This document shows, piece after piece, positions 54,385 to 64,000 of a stretch of 64,000 nt of DNA. The stretch is taken from the NCBI GenBank assembly GCA_036250195.1, contig JAVHZZ010000011.1, forward strand, positions 52,583,311-52,647,310, given 5' to 3'. This stretch comes from Mixophyes australis. Taxonomy: Eukaryota; Chordata; Amphibia; Anura; Limnodynastidae. How positions within the stretch are numbered: position 1 is the stretch's first letter; every line of letters begins with the position of its first letter. The notes under the pieces were generated by a model, which saw only the letters and a list, made by a program, of their open reading frames with translations, was not told where the DNA came from and did not search any database. The position numbers were made by a program, and so were the translations under genes.

Positions 54385-56665
54385 TTATAAAAAGGGGGCT
54401 ATCTCATAGTTCTCATTTAAACCACTGGGTATCAGGGTGCCTAATTGGAAAATCCAAAACATTTTCCGTTGGGAAAGTTTACATTGTAGATCACCTCCCC
54501 TTGAGTTTAATGATACCTTTTCCAGAGCCATAAATTTAAGATGTTTAGGATCGCTACTGTGTTTATATAAAAAATGTCTGGACACAGAGTAACTCTGTAC
54601 TCCATTTTTAATGTTACGAATATGTTCCTGAATATGCAATTTAAGTGGGCGTTTAGTTTTGCCCACATATTTCAAGTTACATGAACACTCTAACATATAA
54701 ATAACTGATGTTGTTAAGCAATCTATCCATTGTTTAACCTTAAATTGTCTACTATTATCATGATTATAGAAACAGATTTTAGTTGTATTCATGTACTTAC
54801 AAACATTGCAGTGGGTACACCTCACTGAGCCTACATTATTAGTTAATAAAAAAGAAGGCTTTTTTGTCAGGTTATTCTTCATAAGCAAACTCGGAGCAAT
54901 CAGATCCTTCACATTCTGATTTTTACGAAATATCAAAGTAGGTTTTTCTGGGAGAATCTTCGATAATATTGGGTCTCTTAATAATATACTGCAATGTTTA
55001 TTCAGTGTTGATTTAACCAAATTTTCACCACTGTTAAATTCTGTAATGAACGGTACCATATCCTTTTTATCACATTTCGCTGTATATTGTAGTGTATCTA
55101 TCCGATCCCTATTCCTGATTCTGTCAGTAGCCTTATTTAATAATTGATGTGGATATCCCCTTTCTTTAAAGCGGTCCAGATACACATCAAGTTGTTCCTC
55201 GAAATCCATATTTTGACTACAATTTCTCTTTATTCTATTGAACTGAGAAAACGGGATGTTATCTTTCCACTTCTTTTGATGGCAACTTTTATAGTGTAGA
55301 TAGCTATTAGTATCCACCTTTTTTATAAAGTTTTTTGTAATTACTTTAGTATCCTTTGATGTCAGAATGAGGTCCAGATATTCAACCTGTATTCTATCGA
55401 TATTGGCAGCAAACTTAAGATTGTATTCGTTGTTGCCAATATACTGCATAAATTCCTCAAATTCCTCACAGGTGCCATTCCAGACTAACAATACATCATC
55501 AATGTAGCGTTTGTATAATTTAATTTTATCTATAAAAGGATTAGGATGGTAAATGTACTTAGCCTCCCAACTACCCATATGTAAATTGGCAAAACTAGGC
55601 GCAAAGGTAGTTCCCATCGCCGTCCCCCAAATTTGGAGGTAAAAATTATCCAGGAAACAGAAATAATTATGGGAAAGAATATAGCGCATTAAATCACAGA
55701 TGAAGTTCTTATGTTCCACTGTAATGGAATCATTACGATCTAAAAATTCCCTACATGACTCAATTCCCTTCTCATGTTGTATAAAGGGATTGGACATCAA
55801 TCGTAACCCAGTAAAAAGAAGAATCATCCCAGACAAAGTCTTGTAGTGTCTGAAGGACACTGTTAGTGTCCTTCAAGTAAGACTCAAGAGTGCTTACGTA
55901 TTTCTTTAAAAAGAAATCTACATATTTCGATGAATTACACGTTAGGGAGTCAATACCCGATATTATCGGTCTCCCCGGCGGTTGTTTTAAATCCTTATGT
56001 ATTTTAGGGAGATAGTAAAAGGTGGGAATAGTAGGGCTAGAAGTATACAAAAACTGAAATTCATCTTTATTTAAGATGTTTGTATAAAGGCCTTTTGATA
56101 ATAACTTCCGTAATCCAGTAACAAAATCCTGAGTAGGATCTCGTTCTAATCGTAAATACGCTGTTTGATCCATCAAGAGTCTATTAGCTTCCATCACATA
56201 ATCTAAACGATTAAGAATTACTGTGCCCCCTCCCTTATCGGCCTGTTTTATAACAATATTATTATTTGATTGTAGTTCCTTCAGTGCTACTTTCTCATGT
56301 GTAGTCAGATTACCTTTAAACTTAGTCTTTGTTTCTGAATGGCATAGGTCTTGAATGACCAAATCCTGAAAAACGTGTATGTGATTGCTTTTTGACTCTA
56401 TTGGATACAATTTGGATGTTAACTTTAAACCAGATTTAGATGATGATTCAAAGTTTTGGATACCAGCCGTGTCCTTCTTGGCAAAATGCCTTTTAAGTGT
56501 CAATTTACGTACAAATTTATGTACGTCTACATACATCTGAAATTTATTAGGATATTTACTAGGGGCGAAAGATAGCCCTTTATTCAATACTGAGACTTCT
56601 GATCTAGATAATTCATGTTGGGAAAGATTAAAAATTCCCTTAGTTTTCAAGATATTGATAGACAT
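54385..56665 (-). pseudogene. PLE-2 reverse transcriptase and GIY-YIG endonuclease
   Basis: ORF2 starts at ATG 56665 and runs LSFAPSKYPNKFQMYVDVHKF, ADKGGGTVILNRLDYV, YYLPKIHKDLKQPPGRPIIS (Penelope RT fingers) and TIDVQSLYTT (motif A). A small deletion near 55780, right after motif A, shifts the frame. The second part (55860-54385) has IWGTAMGTTFAPSFANLHMG (motif B), KRYIDDVLLVWNGT (catalytic YIDD) and a CTHCNVCKYM cysteine cluster. GIY-YIG follows: VIYMLEC...LKYVGKTKRPLKLHIQEHI, where the usual arginine of the helix reads His. The end is ALEKVSLNSRGGD...FWIFQLGTLIPSGLN. About 760 residues in total; one frameshift and a changed endonuclease residue. Confidence 0.9.
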
Positions 56666-57290
56666 TAAAGGAACTTTCTTTTGTAAGTTTTTGATTCCCC
56701 CTCGTTTTCCTCGTCGTCGGTATATCTCCTTTTTAAAAGGGAGGCTACCCTTGTACTTTCCTTGAAATGGGCCGTGTGATGTAATGATCTCTCTCGTTTC
56801 GACGGACCCGGGGATAAAAAATCATCCGTGTCACTATCTGAAATGGACAGAGTGGAAAATCTATTCCTAAGTATAGGTTCAAAATGAACCTGTTTATTCA
56901 TCTTTGGACTGGATTGGGTAGGTTCTCTTCTTGTTGGGACCTTTCTCCATTTATTGGTAGCCATGGGGTCCCTCTGGGAAAAATCCCTATTTACAAATTT
57001 AGAATTAGCCTTAGATTTTGACCATTTTTTCACATTTTCCTGTAGGTAATCTCTTTTGTCCCTCTGAAATTTTCGTTCCTTAATCTTTATAACCTCTGTT
57101 TCAATCCTATCTAATTTTTTATTCAACACAACCTCATTGGCTTTGAAATTTACATCTTCTTTTAGTGGTTGTAGAAGGGTTTCCTTAACTTCCAACTCCT
57201 TCTCAACCTCTTTGAAGATATTTGTCTTTTCAAGTATAATTAGCTTTATCAGCTTCAATGAGCAATCATGTAGTATACCATCCCATTCTT
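56665..57290 (-). CDS. PLE-2 ORF1-like protein (partial)
   Basis: A lysine/glutamate-rich protein with a probable coiled coil (LIILEKTNIFKEVEKELEVKE and KLDRIETEVIKIKERKFQRD). A basic linker follows, then SDSDTDDFLSPGPSKRERS near the C-terminus. It ends at 56665, where TAATG overlaps the stop with the ORF2 start. The apparent N-terminal 15 residues at 57333-57293 come from the duplicated RT piece read in another frame, so the real protein is 5'-truncated. PLE-1 keeps a related segment near 16.4 kb. Function unknown; an RNA-binding or oligomerising role is only a guess. Confidence 0.65.
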
Positions 57291-57292
57291 TA

Positions 57293-57489
57293 AATATACT
57301 GCATAAATTCCTCAAATTCCCCACAGGTGCCATTCCAGACTAACAATACATCATCAATGTAGCGTTTGTATAATTTAATTTTATCTATAAAAGGATTAGG
57401 ATGGTAAATGTACTTAGCCTCCCAACTACCCATATGTAAATTGGCAAAACTAGGCGCGAAGGTAGTTCCCCTCGCCGTCCCCCAAATTT
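57293..57489 (-). repeat. Direct duplicate of PLE-2 RT segment
   Basis: 197 bp matching 55438-55634 at a constant offset of 1855, with about three substitutions and no indel. It covers RT motifs B to C. It marks the end of a truncated upstream tandem copy. Confidence 0.95.
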
Positions 57490-57820
57490 TATTTACTTAG
57501 GGATGCACATTGCACCTGTGTGCCACATTATTCACCTTTGGGTTTACTACCTGTTTTAGCACTCTGTCTCCTAGTGGAGGACTATTTCTGGATTTGGTGC
57601 AGTTTAATATATAACAATACTGCACTATGTTACTTTCTGTTCTGTTTTTTCTGCATTGTCGTTATGTCTGATGGAGACTGAGAGGGATTACCTCTGAAGA
57701 GGAAACCTCCATATGACCATTTACTTCTTGAATACATCTTTACGATACGCAGATATTACATCTTCCCAACACCATATTTGATATTACACATTGGGACGCC
57801 CTACTTGTTTTTCTGTTGCA
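57490..57820 (+). repeat. PLE-2 terminal inverted segment, right copy
   Basis: Partner of 53100-53415. It carries an extra 15 bp (AGTAAACCCAAAGGT). It joins the duplicated RT piece with no extra base. Confidence 0.9.
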
Positions 57821-57838
57821 ATATATATACCTATATCT

Positions 57839-57892
<54 letters not shown>
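57839..57892. repeat. CT/TA compound microsatellite
   Basis: About twelve CT units followed by about fifteen TA units, just outside PLE-2. Confidence 0.95.
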
Positions 57893-57898
<6 letters not shown>

Positions 57899-58142
57899 AA
57901 CAGACAAACGGCATTCCGCTATGTTAATTATGTAAGAGGGGGGGCATGGTGTTAGAGGGGCTAAATTATAAAAAGTATTAAAGCTACTAAGCTGAATTTT
58001 TCATGCAAAATTTCAGAAAAAAATTATTAAAAATGACAAATTAGGGATAATCTGAAGCTGAAAATATTGCTTTTTTTTCACTTCCTGTGTCGCAAAAAGT
58101 CCATGTTTTCTGTTTTTTGGGAGAGCGTAACTCAATGTACAG
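57893..58142. other. No gene seen
   Basis: AT-rich spacer between PLE-2 and the hAT-like element. Its last 8 bp, ATGTACAG (58135-58142), are the left target duplication of the latter. Confidence 0.5.
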
Positions 58143-58499
58143 TAGAGTTGCTCACTGACCCCCGTGTTTTGGTTTTGGTTTTGGTTTTGGATCTGGATTA
58201 CCATCGTGTTTTGGTTTTGGTTTTGCCAAACCGCCCTTGCGTGTTTTGCTTTTGGTTTCGGTTTTGTTTGGTTTTGTTTTGCAATTTTCTTTAAAAATCA
58301 ATGTTTTTGGGAATAAAATAACCTAATTTAATGCTCCACCTGTTTTTTAGATAAGCAAGGTAATTCTAAAGCTAGTAAATTAGGAAGAAAACAGTTTAAT
58401 CTCTGGTAGGCCGTCCTTAATTCTGCACACAAACCTGATTGTCTTCCTCTCCATCTTAGCCTATTGGCAATGCAGCCATCGTCTTTGGGTGTATATTAC

Positions 58500-59100
58500 A
58501 CTCTACACTTATAGTTAAATATATAAATAAATGGACAAAGGCAGTTTGGTTTCTGTCTCTCTAGGCCCCCCTCCACTTGTAGTAAATACAAAAAAATTCA
58601 GCCGTTATAGACTGTACAATATAACTTGAAATTGACAAAGGCAGTTTGCTTTCTGTCTCTATAGCCCCCCCCCTCCACTTGTAGTTAAATAGAAAAAAGC
58701 AGCCTGCATAGACTGAACAATATAACAAATAAATGGACCAAGGTAGTTTGTTGGCTGTCTATAACCCCCACCCGACTCCCCCGCCCTCCACTTGTAGTTG
58801 AATAGCAAAAAAGCAGCCTGCATAGACTGTAGAATTAGAATATAAAAATAAATGGACAAAGGCAGTTTGATGGCTGTCTATGCCCCCGCGTCCACCACTT
58901 GTAGTTGAATAGAAAAAAAGCAGCCTGTATAGACTGTAGAATTAGAATATAAAAATAAATGGACAAAGGCAGTTTGGTATCTGTCTGCATCAGACCCCCT
59001 CTCCACTAGGAGTAAAATAGAAAACTAATTAGCCATTATAGAGTCTAGAATATAAATAGAAATTGAGAAAGGCAATTTGGTATCTGTCTGCATCATAATC
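58500..59100. repeat. Tandem array, six units of about 98-120 bp
   Basis: Units are marked by AAATGGACAAAGGCAGTTTG-like starts at about 58531, 58629, 58731, 58851, 58956 and 59061, each with CCACTTGTAGT(T)AAATAGAAAA and GCAGCCTGCATAGACTG words. Units differ by small indels. Confidence 0.9.
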
Positions 59101-60122
59101 ATCAACATCATCATTAGTGCCCTCGTCGCCTACACAAATCTCCCCCTTATCCTCTTCTAATTCCAAAGTGGCATCCTCAATTAGTGTATCACCGGCTACA
59201 CTCGGGCTGTTAAGACACACATCAGCAGAACTGCTGAAAGGACCCTTCTTTATGGGTACACTAACAGAATGCTCACGATTAGACATACCACTGTTGGATG
59301 GACTCTCCACAGGGATTGTTGTCATTTCTGATTCAGAGCATACATTATCCTCTAATGCCTTACTGTTTTCTTGCAGCTCAGCTTTGACGCGTAACAGTAG
59401 TTGTGCACCACTTTTAGACTCCAAATTACTTGGTCTTGCTTGGTCACGAGTGACCGTACAAGTAGAAGGCTCGGTAACATTTTTCGATCTGTCACTAATA
59501 GAGAAAGGCGAAGGCCTCATTCTTTCTTTGCCACTGCGTGTGTAGAATGGCATGTTGGCAATTTTTCTTTTTATCGGCACTTAACTTTTCCTTAGTTACA
59601 CACCATCATCATCACCATTTATTTATATAGCGCCACAGTTTCCACAGCGCTGTACAGAGAACTCACTCACATCAGTCCCTGCCCCATTGGAGCTTACAGT
59701 CTAAATTCCCTAACACACACACACAGACAGAGAGAGAGAGACTAGGGTAAATTTTTGATGGCAGCTAATTAACCTACTAGTATATTTTTGAAGTGTGGGA
59801 GGAAACCGGAGCACCTGGAGGAAACCCACGCAAACACGGGGAGAATATACAAACTCCACACAGATAAAGCCATGGTCGGGAATTGAACTCCTGACCCCAG
59901 CACTGTGAGGGAGAAGTGCTAACTACTAAGCCACCTGGCTACACTTCTTTTTCGCTTCAACACAGTAAATTGTTTTTTGGTGTGTGTTTCTTTCACTGAT
60001 TTAAAAAGACTATGTACTTTTACATCGCCTTTCCCAGATGACGTACTGGGAACACTACCATCAGGACTAGTGACAGAACCTGGTTGCTGATTCTGCTCAT
60101 ATGTGGACTGCTTTGAAACCAT
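59029..60122 (-). pseudogene. Unrecognised hAT-borne protein, split by SINE
   Basis: Two minus-strand pieces. The first (60122-about 59938) begins MVSKQSTYEQNQQPGSVTSP, contains SVPSTSSGKGDVKVHSLFK and runs to LKRKRS, where the SINE starts. The second (about 59595-59029) contains IKRKIANMPFYTRSGKERMR, a SAQLLLRVKAELQENSKAL-like helix, serine-rich stretches and an acidic end (EDKGEICVGDEGTNDDVDDYD). The acidic and serine-rich style resembles the disordered N-terminal part of a transposase-associated protein, but I do not recognise it. The end runs into the tandem array. Function unknown. Confidence 0.45.
59602..59936 (-). mobile_element. tRNA-headed SINE with L2-like tail
   Basis: Same family as 31855-32195 and better preserved. 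On the minus strand GGTGGCTTAGTAGTTAGCAC (A-box-like), GGAGTTCAATTCCCG (B box), GTGTTTGCGTGGGTTTCCTC, CTGTAAGCTCCAATGGGG and a GCGCTATATAAATAAATGG end with a GAT microsatellite. Possible short duplication TACAC on both sides. Confidence 0.88.
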
Positions 60123-60124
60123 TT

Positions 60125-60480
60125 TAATGAGCCCAAAGCACTTGTAGTGCCAACAATTGTCTTATATAGATACTGCTGACAAATATGACTTTTTTTGACA
60201 GCCAGAAAAATTTGTGTAAAACACTGGGGAATATGGGACACCCCAAAAGGACTTGGAGCGCAAAATATTGTTTTAGATACTGCTGAAAAATATGACTTTT
60301 GACAGCCAGAAAAATTACTGTAAAACACTGGGGAATATGGGACACCCCAAAAGCACTTGTAGTGCAAAATATTGTTTAAGATACTGCTGACAAATATGAC
60401 TTTTGACAGCTAGAAAAATTACTTTAAAACATTGGGGAATATGGGACACCCCAAAAGCACTTGGAGTGCCAAAAATTGAA
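60125..60480. repeat. Tandem array, about 3.3 units of 105-110 bp
   Basis: Each unit holds TGACAGCCAGAAAAATT, then AACACTGGGGAATATGGGAC, then CCCCAAAAGCACTTG. It lies inside the hAT-like element next to the start of its reading frame. Confidence 0.9.
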
Positions 60481-60865
60481 AAAAAATGCCTCCTCTATCC
60501 TCCTCTCTTACTGCTCTAACAATTGCTAATACAAGTGTTATTAATATTGGAATTGTATAGAATAGAATAGAAACAATAATGTGTCCAATTATTGCTCTGT
60601 CCCTGCGCTAATATAGCCTGTGACCTAACCCTGCTCTCTCCCTCTGTCATATGGCGATGGATTGCTGTGGAGGCGAGTATTTATGCTTTCAAATCTCACG
60701 AGAACCGAGCTAAGAAATACGAATACGTCACGATGACGTTTTGCCTCGATTTTGATTCCGAATGAGCTGGAGAGTACCGAGCCTGCTCGGCTCGGTACTC
60801 GGATAGGCGCAATTCGGATGGATTCGGATCTCGGGAAACCGAGCCCGTCCATCTCTAGTGTACAG

Positions 60866-61466
60866 GGCGTTTTAAGACTTGGGATTTGTTTTGTTAGAAA
60901 GCTATTAGGGCTGAGGTGTGTCTGTGAGGGCTCACAAGTTTGACAAAGTTACAGTTGTTTTACAATTTGGAAAAATATGCCCCATTTTAATGATAGGGGA
61001 TTTTATAGAATTTTCATAACATTGCGTAGAGGTGTGTGCTGGGTGTACTCAGAGTGGCTTCACTTGAGAGGAAAAACATGGCTGACCTTCCCCCATATAA
61101 CAATTTATTTCTGTAAACTACAGAGGAATTAGACATATTTGTTGTCTATAGAGAAGCTGGTTAGTGTTTTGGAACTGGGGCACAGTAACATTATTAGCCC
61201 TGAAAACCTCTGTCATTTCAAAGTTTAATCCCTCAGAGCGGTGCCAGAGGCAACTGTTAGGATAAACCTCCCACCCCCTCATTGACGTCAGTTAATTTAT
61301 TCACTGCACTGAGCTTGGGCTTAAGATTTAAACATGCTCTGTGCTTTATTGGTTTATTGGTGAAATATATTGTTATTTTGTAGTTTTACCTTTTTTTTTT
61401 TTTAATGAAGAAGTTGCTCCACTGTCTCTTCTAAGACACCAAGGCCCTAAACTATGATAAGTAAAG

Positions 61467-61506
<40 letters not shown>

Positions 61507-62735
61507 TCAGAAAGCAAGCATTTGGACACCATCTAAAGAAATCCTCAGTTACGGGGTTGTGGCTTTGTGTTTTTCTTAACTTACACCTGACAGTATCATT
61601 TGGTCAACTACAAAAAAGTTTTCTCTTCAACAGGTTTAGCAACAAAGAAAGCAGATGTAGCAGGAGTATCTTTGTACAGTTTCCGTCATGCAGCATTAAC
61701 CTCAGCAACACTCATTGTTTACGTATAAGCTGGACTATCCATTAAAGTACATTTTGTTTACCTTTACTACTATTCTTATCTATATATTGAGCAAATTAAT
61801 ACAGTTGTGCGTTATGGAATGGTTTATATCAAGTGGATAGTTCTTCAAGTTAAAATTGCACATTTATATTTTGCTTTGTTTTCTAAACAGCAAATTTCTA
61901 ACTTTTTAAAATGAATCTGTGTCATTTTCTAGGAAGTCCTCCTATAGCCTAGTTTTCCCTTTTCAAAATCTCTCTGCGGAGAAAACTAAATTTGTTGCAG
62001 TCTTTCATCTGATCTGAGTCACAGCCATACCTACATGTGCAAAAAGCCAGAAGAAGGTGGGGCAATGGTATTGCTGTGGACAAGCATGCTGAGATGAAAA
62101 TATATCATGTATCTGTGTTTACCACCGTTTGTTTACTTACGGAAAAATGAGTAATAATGTACATTTACATACATTGTCAAATTGTTTTTTCAGATTTAGT
62201 TTCACAATTTGTTTACTTTTGTACATAACATTTTATTTTATAGACATTCTCTTTGATTTGTAGCTTCTATGTTTGTCTTTTTCCTGTTCATTAGTAGATT
62301 CTTCCACTCCTTGAAATGGGGATTTGTTGTAATTGAATTTGCAATTGTAAGATTTAGATACGTTTTGTAAAATAATTTGCACCTTAGCTAACATATTCAG
62401 CAAAAACACCTATTTTGTGCACCACCTACTTGTGTGCCCTTTTTCTTTGTAAAAGTTCTCGCACCCTCCTCTAAGACTCCATCACCATGTCAAACAGTCA
62501 GCCAGAAGTATAAGAGGATACCTTTGTCTAGAGCTATTGGCAATGGGAAAAATCAGAGAGAGAACCCAAAAAGCTACAACTCTAGTCAATGGTTCTGAAT
62601 GGAAAGCAATAATCGCACTTTGACTTTTTTATTTATTCCAAATGTATTCAATATTGCAGTCAGATTAGGGGACCTTATTAAAATCTGTATCCAGTTCCAT
62701 CGGTAAGAGCAGAGTTAAAGATAAGGTTTACAGTA
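60866..62735. other. No gene seen; TA microsatellite at 61471-61504
   Basis: AT-rich flank with one TA run of about 16 units. No recognised protein or repeat terminus. Confidence 0.55.
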
Positions 62736-64000
62736 TTTTTTTTACTTTTTTTTACATCATTGGTGTTTTTATTGGTTTTCAAAAAATTAAGGGATACACA
62801 AAGCAAAAAAGAAGGGTAAGGGAAGGACATAATTAAAAAAGGGAGGTAGGTGGTGTCGGGGTACCGAGGCTTGGTGCCCCTACTATCAATCTCTGATAAC
62901 CTGATTACCTATGTGGTATTTTGCCGTCGACAGCAAAGTGGAGAAATGAAACACAAACAAGGTGTTGCAGTTTCAAAATCAACTCTGAGGGTCTATGCAA
63001 GCTGACCCTTTTTTTATACATAGAGTCCAGCATTAATTGGTTAACGACAAGGACATATAAGGAAATCTCTTTAGCTCAGCAAATATACATATAAGGCCAC
63101 ATCCTCTGTTCAGCATGACATGCTTTTCCTGCCAGCTGTTTCCTTCAGTCTGGCATCCTGCTACTGTCTGTTCCATAGGAAGCATTTTTTTTTTCTTCAA
63201 AGCGTAGTCCTGTATCCGATGTATAGTTTTTAAGGCATTTCACACACACATATTTGTACATCTTAATAACCATTAATTGTTTTATACCCTCACAGTGGGT
63301 ACATAGTGGGATAAGAACACATCATTATATTGTCATCAATTCACCATAAAGATAGGAAGACCTAGTCATTTTCCAACTGGAGGATCACCCTATTCACATT
63401 CAACCAGGAGTCTCTGACATTGTTGATTGGGGGGACTCTATAAGTGAAGGTTCTAAAGACTGTGGGGTGAAATTGGAGCAAGCGCTGGGTGCCCTCTCTC
63501 CCTGAGAGGGGAATTGTGGGTGATAGTAGTGTAAAAGGGCTACTTCAGGCACTGTGGAAAGTGTTTGAGTAATAACTATATTGGCAAGAGCAAAGACCTG
63601 CAACCAAAGCACTTGAGTGAGTGGACATTTCTAAAAACATGCACCAAGTCACCCACTAAACTGTACTGGCACCAACAAAATTTCGACAAAAGTCTAGATG
63701 GAGTGAGGTACAGCCTGTTCAGTAGTTTTAGCAACATTTCGGAATGGTTCACATATTTAGACATATGGTAAGAGTTCTGAAAGATAGTTTCCCACTGTTT
63801 GCTAGAAAGATGTAAATGTAGGTCTGCTTCCCATTGCAAATGTAGATTCGTTTTATGCTGGGGAGTAGGGGGGAAGGAGAAGCTATACCAGAACAATATA
63901 TTGGCTTTGTTGTCACCTTTCATCATTTTCATATGCAATAGGGACTTGGGTGGCAGAACGGTGAAGCCCTGTCTGGGGAGGGTGGTGAGCCAATGCCTTA
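62736..64000 (-). pseudogene. L1/Tx1-type LINE ORF2, 3' end (runs off window)
   Basis: Minus-strand C-terminal part of an L1-like ORF2. The stretch from about 63850 to 63660 reads LQWEADLHLHLSSKQWETIF, NSYHMSKYVNHSEMLLKLL and NRLYLTPSRLLSKF, matching the L1 pattern W-E-x-D-L ... N-x-x-E ... K-x-L-x-RWYLTP-x-RL. Then comes a WCQ...GDLVHVFRNV-like cysteine/histidine region. A frameshift near 63590 leads to WLQVFALANIVITQTL and VPEVALLHYYHPQFPSQGER. The RT and endonuclease would lie beyond 64000. A poly(T) region at 62736-62755 on the plus strand is the LINE poly(A) tail. Clade (L1 versus Tx1) not settled. Confidence 0.75.

Larger units (their letters stand above)
52915..57820 (-). mobile_element. 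Penelope-like element 2 (PLE-2) with complex ends
   Basis: Minus-strand ORF1-like protein, then RT plus GIY-YIG endonuclease. At the 5' side (57293-57489) a 197-bp piece of the RT is duplicated in direct orientation. It is followed at once by 57490-57820, the inverted copy of the 3' UTR segment 53100-53415. Both outer boundaries touch simple TA or CT/TA repeats. These partial-tandem and inverted ends are typical of Penelope-like elements. Confidence 0.88.
58143..60857. mobile_element. hAT-like element, 2.7 kb, internally repetitive
   Basis: Left end TAGAGTTGCTC and right end CCATCTCTA form a short terminal inverted repeat (TAGAGWTG) of hAT type. Flanks ATGTACAG (58135-58142) and GTGTACAG (60858-60865) are an 8-bp duplication with one difference. 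The left end is rich in GTTTTG (58170-58290). The right end has CCGAGC/GCTCGG palindromes (60770-60800). It contains two tandem arrays, a minus-strand reading frame and a nested SINE. No transposase catalytic domain seen. Confidence 0.75.

Noticed and set aside
57293..57333. N-terminus of PLE-2 ORF1 starting at 57333
   Set aside because: These codons come from the duplicated RT piece read in a different frame, so the start is an artefact of the junction.
59880..59936. Possible tRNA gene (A and B boxes)
   Set aside because: The segment continues into a SINE body and tail, and the cloverleaf is not complete. The same holds for 32140-32195.

Overview
This window looks like repeat-dense DNA from a large vertebrate genome, most likely an amphibian (probably a frog). 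That is an inference from the mix of elements: Tf1/sushi-type Ty3/gypsy chromoviruses, a Ngaro tyrosine-recombinase retrotransposon, two Penelope-like elements, L2 and L1/Tx1-type LINEs, PIF/Harbinger and hAT transposons, a degenerate Ty1/copia element and tRNA-headed SINEs with an L2-like tail. I found no host protein gene, no rRNA or tRNA gene and no bacterial feature. Almost every supported coding region belongs to a mobile element.

Layout. 1-4.8 kb: an L2-clade LINE (minus) and an older L2 fragment. 7-13.4 kb: a Ngaro element (minus; gag, RT/RNase H, tyrosine recombinase, SGNH hydrolase) cut by a solo gypsy LTR with a perfect 5-bp target duplication. 13.4-17.8 kb: decayed Penelope-like element PLE-1 with an inverted copy of its endonuclease end. 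18.4-22.4 kb: gypsy-1 (plus), decayed, holding a foldback insertion. 25-28.8 kb: gypsy-2 (minus), 3'-truncated. 29.3-34.1 kb: a hAT-like MITE, a SINE and a foldback element. 34.6-36 kb: an old gypsy pol fragment, the target of gypsy-3. 36.0-43.7 kb: gypsy-3 (minus), complete with two 1730-bp LTRs and a 5-bp duplication. 44.1-45.6 kb: a Ty1/copia pol relic split by a solo LTR. 45.6-48.9 kb: gypsy-4 (plus), a 5'-truncated relative of gypsy-3. 48.9-51.3 kb: a PIF/Harbinger element. 52-52.7 kb: two palindromic MITEs. 52.9-57.8 kb: PLE-2. 58.1-60.9 kb: a hAT-like element holding a SINE. 62.7-64 kb: the 3' end of an L1/Tx1-like ORF2, running off the window.

The most interesting structure is in the gypsy elements. 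Their LTRs share a TATA box about 31 nt upstream of a GCC start motif. In the two copies that keep the 5' junction, a 13-nt segment sits between LTR and gag start codon. Part of it is complementary to that predicted RNA 5' end, which points to self-priming of reverse transcription. gag and pol are joined by an in-frame -1 slippery heptamer. The predicted leader of gypsy-3 is about 1.57 kb, nearly all LTR, and carries tandem arrays of a short hairpin whose stem shows compensatory changes between copies and families.

Most copies are disabled by premature stops, frameshifts, deletions or nested insertions, and the nesting gives a relative order of insertion. All element identities come from reading protein motifs and repeat ends by eye; no database search was run.
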